Positions 34,516-43,200 of a stretch of 56,254 nucleotides of DNA are shown here, piece after piece. How positions within the stretch are numbered: the stretch's first letter is position 1; every line of letters begins with the position of its first letter. The stretch is from Bacillota bacterium (GTDB taxonomy: Bacteria > Bacillota > Bacilli > Paenibacillales > NBRC-103111). The notes under the pieces are model-generated. The model did no database searches and was not told the DNA's origin. It was given only the letters and a program-made list of their open reading frames with translations. Location: contig JAEWMH010000013.1 in the NCBI GenBank assembly GCA_023393235.1, forward strand, positions 1-56,254, read 5' to 3'. The translations under genes and the position numbers were made by a program.

Positions 34516-36600
34516 ATGAAGAAGAAGTGGCTTGTGTTTACCCTTATTGTAAGCTTGTTGGCTGGAATGGCCGGGTTTACGGGGGAAAGGAAGGCGGAGG
34601 CGGCCCCTGCGGCTTTTGCGCATCCCGGCCTGCTGCATACCCAGACGGACTTGGACCGGATGAAGCAAATGGTCAACGCAGGTACGCAGCCTTATCTGGA
34701 CGGCTGGAACCAATTGGTCAATAGCCCCTTGTCCCAAGCGGGATGGACGCCCCGGGCTGCGGCAACCATCATCCGCGGCGGTTCAGGAGATAATGTGGCC
34801 CTGTTGTACAACGATATTGCCCGTGCCTACCAGAATGCTCTGCGCTGGAGGATCAGCGGCAATACGGCCCACGGGGATACAGCCCGGGATATACTCAACG
34901 CCTGGTCCTCCACCCTGACCACACTGTCCGGCAATGCCGACCGGTATTTGGCCTCCGGGCTCTACGGGTACCAGCTGGCCAATGCGGCGGAGCTGATGCG
35001 GGATTATCCCGGGTTTAACCTGACCCAGATGCAGAACATGCTGTTGAACGTATTTTACAAGCCCCTGGTGGAACGGTTTCTTATCGGCAATGAATACGGC
35101 AAGGACCACAATGACGCCTACATACAAAATTATTGGGCCAACTGGGATCTGGCCAATATGTCGGCAACCGTTGCCATCGGAATCTTCTGCGACAGGCGTG
35201 ACATTTACGACATTGGTGTGGAGTATTTCAAACATGGGGCGGGGAACGGCTCTATCTATAACGCCATTCCTTTTCTCCATCCCAACGGGCTGGCCCAATG
35301 GCAGGAATCAGGGCGGGATCAGGCCCATACCCAATTGGGCGTGGGGCTCATGGCTGTTACCAACGAAATGGCCTGGAATCAGGGAGATGATCTCTACGGG
35401 TGGGCCAACAACCGTTTCCTGCGTGCCGCCGAATATGTGGCCAAATACAACAACGGGGATGACAATGTTCCCTTTGCCGCTTATGAATGGGGCTCCGGCA
35501 CCAATGGCGCCGTACAGACCCACTCGTTTATTTCCAATGCCAGCCGCAACGAAATGCGGCCCATCTGGGAAATGGTCTATAACCATTATGCCAACCGCAA
35601 GGGGCTCTCTGTACCGAACATTGCTGCAAGAGCGGCTTTGGTGAGACCGGAGGGCGGCCCCCTCACCCAATATCCCTCCACCTTCGATCAGCTTGGGTTC
35701 GGCACATTGCTGTATACCCGCCCGGCGGGTAGCGGCGGTACGGCTGCACTCCCCGAAGGGAATATTCCTGACGGTTTATACCGGTTCTCCTTGCGTCTCG
35801 ACGGCAAGGCTATGGAAGCAGCCGGAACCACCGGCGGCGCCCAGGTGCGTAAGTCCACGTACACGGGAGCAGCCCTCCAGCAGTGGACAGTAACCCATCT
35901 GGGCGGCGGCCAATACAGCATTAAGAACGCACAAAGCGGCTTAGCTCTGGAGGTGGCGGGAGGTTCGTTGGATCACGGGGCCAAATTCCAGCTGGCCGCA
36001 CCGGGAAGCGGGGATAACCAGAGGTTTGCCTTTATCCCCACCGGAGCGGGGTATCACCGGATTACGCCGGTGCAATCCAATAAACCTGCGGATGCAGCGG
36101 GCAATAACACTGCCGAAGGCGCACTGATCCAGCAATGGCGGTACGTGCTGGGAGCCAACCAGCAATGGAGAGTGGAGCCGGTTGCGGTGAACGTCCGCCT
36201 GCAGTCCTTTAATTATCCGGACCGTAATGTCCGCCACAGCAGCTACCGGGTCCGGTTGGATACCAATGTGTCTCCGGCTGCGGATGCCCAATTCAAAATG
36301 GTTGCCGGACTGGCAGATGCCGCCGGTATCTCCTTTGAATCCGTCAACTTCCCGGGCCGTTATCTTCGGGTTCGCACCAATGGAGAGGTATGGCTGGACC
36401 TGAATGACAGCACCGCCGCCTTCAAGAACGAGGCCACTTTCCGCCGGGTCGCGGGTTTGGCCGATCCGCAGAGAGCCTCCTACCAGACCTGGACGGATCC
36501 GGCCCAATATCTGCGGCATGCCAACTATCTGCTGTATGCCCAGGCGGGCACGGAAGCTACCTTCCAGGCTGATGCTACATTCAGGGAGGTTAGTCCTTAA
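34516..36600 (+). CDS. Secreted alginate-lyase-fold polysaccharide lyase with CBM13 and AbfB modules
   Basis: A 694-residue exported protein. Signal peptide about 1-28 (ends in AEA). Residues 35-400 form an alginate-lyase-superfamily barrel; ESGRDQAHTQLG matches the GRDQAH motif of the giant protein next door, and NDAYIQNYWANWDLANM supplies further conserved N/W residues. Residues of about 415-555 are a ricin-type beta-trefoil (CBM13) with repeated QQW motifs, and 560-694 an AbfB-like (CBM42) beta-trefoil, known for binding arabinofuranose side chains. It should cleave a uronic-acid polymer carrying arabinose, or bind near such chains in the plant wall. Start ATG has ggagagg 8 bases upstream. 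The lyase family is inferred from motifs; the exact PL number is uncertain. Confidence 0.85.
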   Translation: MKKKWLVFTLIVSLLAGMAGFTGERKAEAAPAAFAHPGLLHTQTDLDRMKQMVNAGTQPYLDGWNQLVNSPLSQAGWTPRAAATIIRGGSGDNVALLYNDIARAYQNALRWRISGNTAHGDTARDILNAWSSTLTTLSGNADRYLASGLYGYQLANAAELMRDYPGFNLTQMQNMLLNVFYKPLVERFLIGNEYGKDHNDAYIQNYWANWDLANMSATVAIGIFCDRRDIYDIGVEYFKHGAGNGSIYNAIPFLHPNGLAQWQESGRDQAHTQLGVGLMAVTNEMAWNQGDDLYGWANNRFLRAAEYVAKYNNGDDNVPFAAYEWGSGTNGAVQTHSFISNASRNEMRPIWEMVYNHYANRKGLSVPNIAARAALVRPEGGPLTQYPSTFDQLGFGTLLYTRPAGSGGTAALPEGNIPDGLYRFSLRLDGKAMEAAGTTGGAQVRKSTYTGAALQQWTVTHLGGGQYSIKNAQSGLALEVAGGSLDHGAKFQLAAPGSGDNQRFAFIPTGAGYHRITPVQSNKPADAAGNNTAEGALIQQWRYVLGANQQWRVEPVAVNVRLQSFNYPDRNVRHSSYRVRLDTNVSPAADAQFKMVAGLADAAGISFESVNFPGRYLRVRTNGEVWLDLNDSTAAFKNEATFRRVAGLADPQRASYQTWTDPAQYLRHANYLLYAQAGTEATFQADATFREVSP

Positions 36601-36621
36601 AAGAATAAATAAATAATCTTA

Positions 36622-36641
36622 ATCAATAATTATATATTGAT
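36622..36641. promoter_or_regulatory. Inverted repeat upstream of the DUF2975/XRE pair, probable operator
   Basis: atcaata and tattgat form a perfect 7-bp inverted repeat with 6 bases between, in a very AT-rich stretch 59 bases before the DUF2975 start. It is a likely site for the small XRE regulator encoded by the second gene. Confidence 0.4.
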
Positions 36642-36699
36642 AAACGATAAATCAGATGCTACAATCAACATGACAGAAATGAATTGGAGTGATGATGTC

Positions 36700-37176
36700 A
36701 TGGCACGGGGATCGACGCTCTTCTTAAAGGCGACGGTTGTTTTGATTGGGCTTCTGATTCTGGCTGTATGCACACTGGGTTTGCCCCTGGTTGCCAAGGA
36801 GCTGCTGGAGGATTATCCGGGTTATGTGATTTATCCGATTGTGATTGGTTTGTACCTCACAACCATACCGTTTTATTATGCGCTTTTTCAGGCATTGCGG
36901 CTGCTTGGTTTTATTGACAGGAATAACGCCTTCTCGGAATTGTCGGTAGCTGCCCTGAAGCGGATTAAGACCAGCGCCGTGGCCATCAGTCTTGTGTTTG
37001 TGGCCATTCTGCCGTTTTTCCTTATCCTGGGGCAGCGGGACGATGCTCCCGGAATCGTTTTAGTCAATTTGGTTTTCGTTTTTGCCTCCATGGTAATCGC
37101 TGTTTTTGCAGCTGTCCTGCAGAAGCTGTTGAAGAATGCCATCGATATCCAATCTGAGCCTGACTTGACGGTCTGA
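36700..37176 (+). CDS. DUF2975 family membrane protein
   Basis: A 158-residue membrane protein with four predicted helices: about residues 8-30 (FLKATVVLIGLLILAVCTLG), 45-68, 94-114 and 121-143. This size and layout fit DUF2975 proteins, which are almost always encoded just before a small XRE-type regulator, as here. Their function is not established. The ATG at 36700 is chosen because ttggagtg lies 9 bases upstream; earlier in-frame ATGs would add polar residues before the first helix. The stop lies 10 bases before the next start, so the two are co-translated. Confidence 0.8.
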   Translation: MARGSTLFLKATVVLIGLLILAVCTLGLPLVAKELLEDYPGYVIYPIVIGLYLTTIPFYYALFQALRLLGFIDRNNAFSELSVAALKRIKTSAVAISLVFVAILPFFLILGQRDDAPGIVLVNLVFVFASMVIAVFAAVLQKLLKNAIDIQSEPDLTV

Positions 37177-37186
37177 GGTGACGGAC

Positions 37187-37402
37187 ATGGCTATTATTAT
37201 CAACATCGACGTCATGCTGGCGAAGCGGAAGATGAGTGTCACGGAGCTTTCGGAGCGGGTTGGCATTACCATGGCGAACCTGTCCATTCTCAAAAACGGG
37301 AAGGCCAAGGCTATCCGGTTTTCAACACTGGAGGCCATTTGCAAGGCACTGGAGTGCCAGCCCGGAGATATTTTGGAATACAAAACGGATGAGCATGATT
37401 AA
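37187..37402 (+). CDS. Small XRE-family (Cro/CI-type) transcriptional regulator
   Basis: A 71-residue single-domain helix-turn-helix protein. The recognition part is SVTELSERVGITMANLSILK, followed by STLEAICKALECQPGDIL, which is the standard end of short YozG-type regulators. It pairs with the DUF2975 gene before it and may bind the inverted repeat upstream of that gene. The ATG at 37187 has gaggtg 6 bases upstream; a GTG three codons earlier overlaps that site. Confidence 0.88.
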   Translation: MAIIINIDVMLAKRKMSVTELSERVGITMANLSILKNGKAKAIRFSTLEAICKALECQPGDILEYKTDEHD

Positions 37403-37422
37403 TACCGGTCTTTCGTGCAACA

Positions 37423-37472
37423 CCTCTCCCTTGGAACAAGCAGTTTCCGGGGAGGGATATTTTTTTATTTGA
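37423..37472 (+). terminator. Terminator after the DUF2975/XRE pair
   Basis: cctctcccttggaa can pair, imperfectly, with tttccggggaggg and is followed by a seven-T run (attttttt). The stem has bulges, but the position and T run fit a rho-independent terminator. Confidence 0.65.
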
Positions 37473-37494
37473 AAACACTCCTTCCGGGTCCATG

Positions 37495-37522
37495 TTGACG
37501 GCATTGGCTGACATTGTAAAAT
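37495..37522 (+). promoter_or_regulatory. Promoter of rarA
   Basis: ttgacg at 37495-37500 and taaaat at 37517-37522 are 16 bases apart, a good housekeeping-type promoter 44 bases before the rarA start. Confidence 0.65.
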
Positions 37523-37566
37523 AGAGGATATATGCTTTAAACCAAACCTGAAAGGAAGACTGCGAG

Positions 37567-38889
37567 ATGGAGGAGCAATCCTTGTTTGACGACCGGGCCT
37601 GGAGCAGTCCCTTGGCCAGCCGCCTGCGCCCGGACAGCTTGTCCGAGTATGTGGGCCAGAGCCATCTGTTGGGTGAGGGCAAGGTGCTCCGGCAGATGGT
37701 GGAGCAGGACATCGTACCCTCCATGATCTTCTGGGGCCCGCCCGGTGTGGGGAAAACCACCCTGGCCCGGATTATCGCCCATAAAACCAAAGCGCAATTT
37801 GTGGACTTCAGCGCGGTAACCAGCGGCATCAAGGAAATCAAGGAGGTTATGACCCGGGCGGAGCACAACCGGTTGATGGGGGAAAAAACCATCCTGTTCG
37901 TGGATGAAATCCACCGGTTCAATAAAGCCCAGCAGGATGCATTTTTGCCTTTTGTGGAAAAAGGCAGCATTATCCTCATCGGCGCCACTACAGAGAATCC
38001 CTCCTTCGAGGTCAACGCGGCCCTGCTGTCCCGCTGTAAGGTGTTTGTTTTGCATGCGCTGTCGGCGCCGGATCTGCTGCAGCTGCTAAAGCAGGCTACA
38101 ATGGACCCCCGCGGCTTCGGCTGGACCCGGCTTGTTATAACGGAGGAGATGCTGCTCCTGATCGCCAATTTTGCCAATGGGGATGCGCGGGTGGCCCTTA
38201 ATACGCTGGAGATGGTTGTGCTGAACGGGGTGCAGGATGCGGAGAACATAACCGTTACCAAGGAAATCATCGAGCAGTGCATCAGCAAGAAATCTCTTTT
38301 GTATGACAAAAACGGCGAGGAGCACTATAATCTCATTTCGGCCCTGCACAAGTCCATGCGCAACAGCGATGTAAACGCAGCGGTATATTGGCTGGCGCGA
38401 ATGCTGGAGGCGGGGGAGGATCCCTTGTATGTGGCCAGACGGCTGGTTCGTTTTGCCAGCGAGGATATCGGCATGGCGGACAGCAGAGCCCTGGATATCG
38501 CGGTCAGTGTATATCAGGCCTGCCATTTTATCGGGATGCCGGAATGCACCGTTCACCTGACCCATGCGGTGACTCACCTGTCCCTGGCGCCCAAGTCCAA
38601 TGCGCTGTACGAAGCATACAGCAGCGCCAAGGCGGACGCCCTTCAGATGATGGCGGAGCCGGTGCCTCTGCATCTGCGCAATGCCCCTACAAAGCTGATG
38701 CAGGAGCTGCGCTACGGGGAAGGCTACCAGTACGCCCATGACACGGAGGAGAAGCTGACCATGATGGAATGCCTGCCCGAATCCCTGCGGGACCGGCAAT
38801 ATTACAAACCTACCACCCAGGGGAATGAGGCACGGGTCAAGGAATGGGTGGAGAAAATCGCCGCCTGGCGGGCCAAGCGGCAGGAATAG
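37567..38889 (+). CDS. rarA: Replication-associated recombination protein A (AAA ATPase)
   Basis: A 440-residue RarA/MgsA protein that acts at stalled replication forks. The AAA core shows the Walker A motif GPPGVGKTT near residue 58, Walker B LFVDEIHRF, sensor 1 GATTENPSFEVN and the arginine finger region LLSRCKVF. The C-terminal MgsA part contains EDIGMADSRAL and HLTHAVTHLSLAPKSN, both family hallmarks. Length is typical. It starts with ATG 7 bases after aaaggaag and has its own promoter and terminator. It is unrelated to the sugar genes and marks this part of the window as core chromosome. Confidence 0.95.
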   Translation: MEEQSLFDDRAWSSPLASRLRPDSLSEYVGQSHLLGEGKVLRQMVEQDIVPSMIFWGPPGVGKTTLARIIAHKTKAQFVDFSAVTSGIKEIKEVMTRAEHNRLMGEKTILFVDEIHRFNKAQQDAFLPFVEKGSIILIGATTENPSFEVNAALLSRCKVFVLHALSAPDLLQLLKQATMDPRGFGWTRLVITEEMLLLIANFANGDARVALNTLEMVVLNGVQDAENITVTKEIIEQCISKKSLLYDKNGEEHYNLISALHKSMRNSDVNAAVYWLARMLEAGEDPLYVARRLVRFASEDIGMADSRALDIAVSVYQACHFIGMPECTVHLTHAVTHLSLAPKSNALYEAYSSAKADALQMMAEPVPLHLRNAPTKLMQELRYGEGYQYAHDTEEKLTMMECLPESLRDRQYYKPTTQGNEARVKEWVEKIAAWRAKRQE

Positions 38890-38896
38890 GGCAAAG

Positions 38897-38928
38897 GAAA
38901 AACCCGTGCAGAGGCGCACGGGTTTTTG
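38897..38928. terminator. Bidirectional terminator between rarA and the DUF11 gene
   Basis: aacccgtgc and gcacgggtt form a perfect 9-bp stem with an A run before and a T run after, so it can end both convergent transcripts. Confidence 0.88.
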
Positions 38929-38942
38929 CTGCGGAAACAAGA

Positions 38943-40259
38943 TTATTCGTCCGAGGTTTCCACAATCAGCCGGTACAGGTTTGAGGACACCTCCCCCCGG
39001 AACAAGTTTCCATTCAAGGTGAAGGTATAAAACAGAACTACGCTGCCAGTAAGGGTAGGGCTGACGATAAACGGGCTGACTATAGCCCTGTACGTGATCA
39101 CGAGATGCTGCTGGGGTGATATTACAGCCAAGGCCAATAGACCGTCACGCCCGGGATCGGGTACAGGGGTGCCGTTGATCCGGAAGCTGCCGGGCACCAG
39201 GATGAGCTGCCTCGGAATCAGGCGGCCAAGGTCGGCGACTGCCTCCAGATTTCCGTTATTGACGATGGTAACGATAAAATCAACCGGGTCTTCAGGGGAA
39301 ACAATGCCAGGCATTGCTGAAATGTCTACTTGAAATACAGGAAAATACAGGGTAGTGAAAACCGGATTGGAGACGATCTGTTCCGTTTCGATTTCCTGCC
39401 GGTCCGGCAGGGTGTAGGTGGCGGTCACGCTGGCTTGGTCCTGCAGAATGAGACCGGGATAAGCGGTCCCGTAGCCCGGCACGGCCACCTCGAATGAAAT
39501 GATCACCTCGCCTTGGGGAAGAAGAATCCCCAACGGGATGCCGCTTGGCGGAAAACTGCCGCTGCGCAGAATGCCGTTCACGGTCAGGCTGTTGGGAACA
39601 AACAGTGTGCCCTCCGGGATAGGAATGTAGGCAGTCACCTCCGCAGACAGTACCCCCTGGTTGACAATCAGAAGCGTATAACGCAGCGTTTCCCCCGGCG
39701 CGGCGCGGCTTTTGTCCACCGAGAGCACCACCGCAAGCTCAACGCCGCTTACCGGCTCAACCGGGATGCTGACTTCGTTGGACAACACCTCGCCGTCAAC
39801 CAACCGTCCGTCTCCCGCCGTAAAAACATATCTGGCAAGCAGGCGGTTTACCAGCTGTCCGGCAGTGCTGGCGGCACTCACCGTCAGCTGGTAGGCGATT
39901 ACCGTCTGCGTTCCCGGATAAATAAGACCCAGATGATATCCCGCCACCAAATCCGCCCCTGGTATGGGAGCCTGATCCCGGCTGACGCTGTTCGGCACAA
40001 ATTGTGTGCTGCCTGGCAACAGATCATAAAGCGTCACATCGGCTGCGCGGTTGCCTGTGTTGGCAATGACCGCGTAGAAGGCAACCGGTGCACCCGGTTG
40101 CGCCTCCACAGCGGCAGTTCCTTTCGTAATGGACAATTGCGGCCCCACAAGGGGGGTATCGGTAATATTGGAATAGGTGACAAAGCTGTTCTCGCCGAAG
40201 CTGTACCTGATGTGGGATTGATTCCGAACAACATTGTTTACCGGCGGGTTGATGCTCAT
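38943..40259 (-). CDS. C-terminal part of a DUF11 repeat protein, separated by a frameshift
   Basis: A 438-residue frame that begins with ATGA overlapping the stop of the upstream DUF11 frame. Its first residues, INPPVNNVVRNQSHIRYSF, complete the half-finished repeat at the end of that frame, and three more DUF11-like repeats follow (GPQLSITKG, VELAVVLSVDKS, FPVFQVDISAMPG). It has no signal peptide or ribosome site of note (aggtg lies 13 bases upstream). The simplest reading is one gene broken by a one-base frameshift, from mutation or sequencing error; reinitiation at ATGA is the other possibility. DUF11 proteins are beta-sandwich repeats found on cell or spore surfaces; this end lacks a wall anchor or LPXTG. 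Confidence 0.7.
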   Translation of the reverse strand: MSINPPVNNVVRNQSHIRYSFGENSFVTYSNITDTPLVGPQLSITKGTAAVEAQPGAPVAFYAVIANTGNRAADVTLYDLLPGSTQFVPNSVSRDQAPIPGADLVAGYHLGLIYPGTQTVIAYQLTVSAASTAGQLVNRLLARYVFTAGDGRLVDGEVLSNEVSIPVEPVSGVELAVVLSVDKSRAAPGETLRYTLLIVNQGVLSAEVTAYIPIPEGTLFVPNSLTVNGILRSGSFPPSGIPLGILLPQGEVIISFEVAVPGYGTAYPGLILQDQASVTATYTLPDRQEIETEQIVSNPVFTTLYFPVFQVDISAMPGIVSPEDPVDFIVTIVNNGNLEAVADLGRLIPRQLILVPGSFRINGTPVPDPGRDGLLALAVISPQQHLVITYRAIVSPFIVSPTLTGSVVLFYTFTLNGNLFRGEVSSNLYRLIVETSDE

Positions 40260-43200
40260 GACAAGACCAGCACCTGGAAGGTGACAATTACAGTCGCTCC
40301 TGCTGCGATGGAGCCCAACTGGACACCTGCTGCCGGATTAGCGGCGGGAACGGGTGTGCCGTCAACCGTCACGCTGCCCGGTACAAAGGAGGTTCCTGCA
40401 GGCGCCGGATCCACCAAAACCACATTGTTGACAGGAGAGATGCCGTTATTAGTCACTGCAATGGTGTACGTGATGATATCACCGGAAACGGCGTCAATTG
40501 CAGCGGTGCTCTTCACGGCGGTGACATTCGGAGAGGATACCGGAATCACAACCGTATTGGAGGTGGAGGAGCCCGGCAGGGTTCTGCCGTCAGGCAGCAG
40601 ATAGGTGTAGTTGGCCGTCACGGAGTTTACCAATTGCTGGGACGGCGGCAGGGTATCGATCTCCACCTGCAGGGTAAGGGTAACGGTTGCCGTTCCACCC
40701 GGAGGAATCGTCCCCACAGGAATGCCGGCGGTCGGATCTACCCCGGGCACAGGCACACCGTTGACGACAACGCTGTTGGGTACAAATTCTCCTCCGGCGG
40801 GGACCGGATCGGTCAGGGTGGCCAGTGCGGCAACATTGCCGGTATTGGTTAAATTCACGAAATAAACGATGGTGTCGCCAACAGTGGCTACTGTAACATT
40901 GGAGCCCTTCACTACGGACAGAATCGGGACAAAAGCAGGAGTGCTTACGGTGTTGGAGAAGGATACGCCGGAGAAGGCTCCGGAGGTAAAGCTGGCGCTG
41001 GCGGTATTGGTCAGGAATTGGCTGGTAGGCAGCGAGGTGACCGTGACATTGAATGTGACCGTTACTGAAGCGCCCGGCGTAATGGTGCCGATGGAAATGC
41101 CGCCGGCCGGGTTGGCGGTAGGACGGGCAACCCCATCCACAACGACACTGCCGGGAACGAAGGCGGAGCCTTGCGGAATCGGATCCACCAGAACCACATC
41201 ATTGACGTTGGCAATGCCTCCGTTGGTGATGATGATCGTGTACGGAACCACATCGCCAACGGATACGGCGGTGAAGGTGGTGCTCTTGGCCAAGGTAACC
41301 GTAGGCGAAGAGACGGTAGTGGTGGAGGTATTGGATGGTACAGCGCCTGTCAGTGTCCGTCCGTCCGGCAGCGTAAACGTGAAGTTTGCGGTGGACTGGT
41401 TCACCAACTGCTGGGTGGGCGGCAGCGAGGTGATGATCACCGAGAAGGTGACCGTAACCGAAACACCAGGCACTACGATGCCCGCATTGATGCCTGTAGC
41501 AGGATCGGCTCCAGCCAGGCTGTTGCCGTTGACAATAACGCTGTTAGGCACAAAGGTGGTGCCCGCCGGTATCGGGTCAGTGAGGATAACTGCCGCTCCG
41601 AAGTTGCCCGTATTGGTGATGACGGAGGTATATACAATGGTATCCCCAACCGTAGCGTTGGTGGAGCTGGAGGATTTGGCCACAGACAGAACCGGTTGGA
41701 AAACAGGTATGCTGACAATATTGGAGAAGGAGGTTGCCGAGAACGAGCCGGATGTGAAGCTGACCGACGCCTGGTTGGTAATCACCGCCGGGTTCAGCAA
41801 GGAGGTGACCGTGATGCTGAAGCCTACCAGTACCGTGGCTCCAGGTGCAATCGTACCCAGAATGATGCCGGCAACCGGGGTAGCGGATGGCTGCGGTACA
41901 CCGTTGATGGTGACGCTGCCGGGCACAAAGGCTGCTCCGGCGGGAATCGGGTCGGTCAACACCGCATTGCTGATGGCGGTAATGCCGTTGTTGGTCACGG
42001 AAATGGTGTAGGCAATCACATCATTTAAGGCTGCAACAGTGGACGGAGTAGATTTGACCACCGTTACATTCGGCGCCGTTACCGAAACCGTAGCTGTATT
42101 GGATACAATGGAGCCGGTGAAGACTCTACCGTCCGGCAGTGTATACGTAAAGGCTACGGTAGCCTGATTGTTCAGCTGCTGCGGAGTCGGCAGGAAGTCG
42201 ATGATGACGGAGAAGGTGACTTGAACGGTCTGGCCCGGATTGACGATTGCGATAGGAATACCTGTAGCGGGTGATACTCCTGCTGCGGGAACACCGTCGA
42301 TAATGACGCTATTGGGCACGAAGGAGGTGCCGGAGGGAATATTGTCCGTTACAACGGCGGCCGCACCGAAGTTGCCGGTGTTGGTGACGGCAATCGTATA
42401 TGACAGGGTATCGCCCACAGTTGCGTTTGTGACACCGGGTGTTTTGACCGCAGACAGGATCGGCTGGAATACCGGAACAGACAGAGTATTGGAGAAGTTG
42501 GTCCCGGTGAACGCCCCGGAGGTGAAGGAGACGGACGCTTGATTGGTGACAGCCGCCGGTGAAGGCAGCGAATTCACAAGCAGGCTGAAGGTTACGGTTG
42601 TCGAGGCTCCCGGTGCGATTGTCCCTACCGGTATACCGGCTGGAGGGAAGGCGGCGGGCACAAGAACTCCATTGACGAAAACGGATCCGGGTACAAAAGA
42701 GGTGCCGGCGGGCAATGGATCGGTTACCACTGCATTGGTGATGGCGACGATGCCGTTATTAGTGACCACAACCGTATACGGAATGGTGTCGCCCACAGTG
42801 GTGGTTGTGGTGGTGGTGCTCTTGACGATGGCTACACTAGGCTCTGTAACCGGTACGGTCTGTACGTTGGATACGGCGCTGCCCGTCAGAGTGCGTCCGT
42901 CCGGCGGCACAAAGGTAAAGGCTGCGCTGGCCTGATTGGACAGCTGCTGGGTCGGAGGCAGCGATGTGACCAGGACAGAGAACAAAACGATAATGGTTGC
43001 ACCCGGCGCCACGGTTCCGACGGCAATGCCGGCTCCCGGGTCGGCTCCCGGCACACTGCTTCCGCCGACAAAAACGGTGTTCGGGATAAAGGTGGTGCCT
43101 GCCGGAATGATGTCCGTCAGGGTCAGCTGTGCCGCCACATTCCCGGTATTGGAAACCGCAACGGAATAAACAACGGTATCGCCTACCGTCGCCAATGCCG

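Noticed and set aside
40240..40275. Programmed -1 ribosomal frameshift in the DUF11 gene
   Set aside because: No X-XXY-YYZ slippery sequence is present before the stop, and no strong downstream stem was seen.
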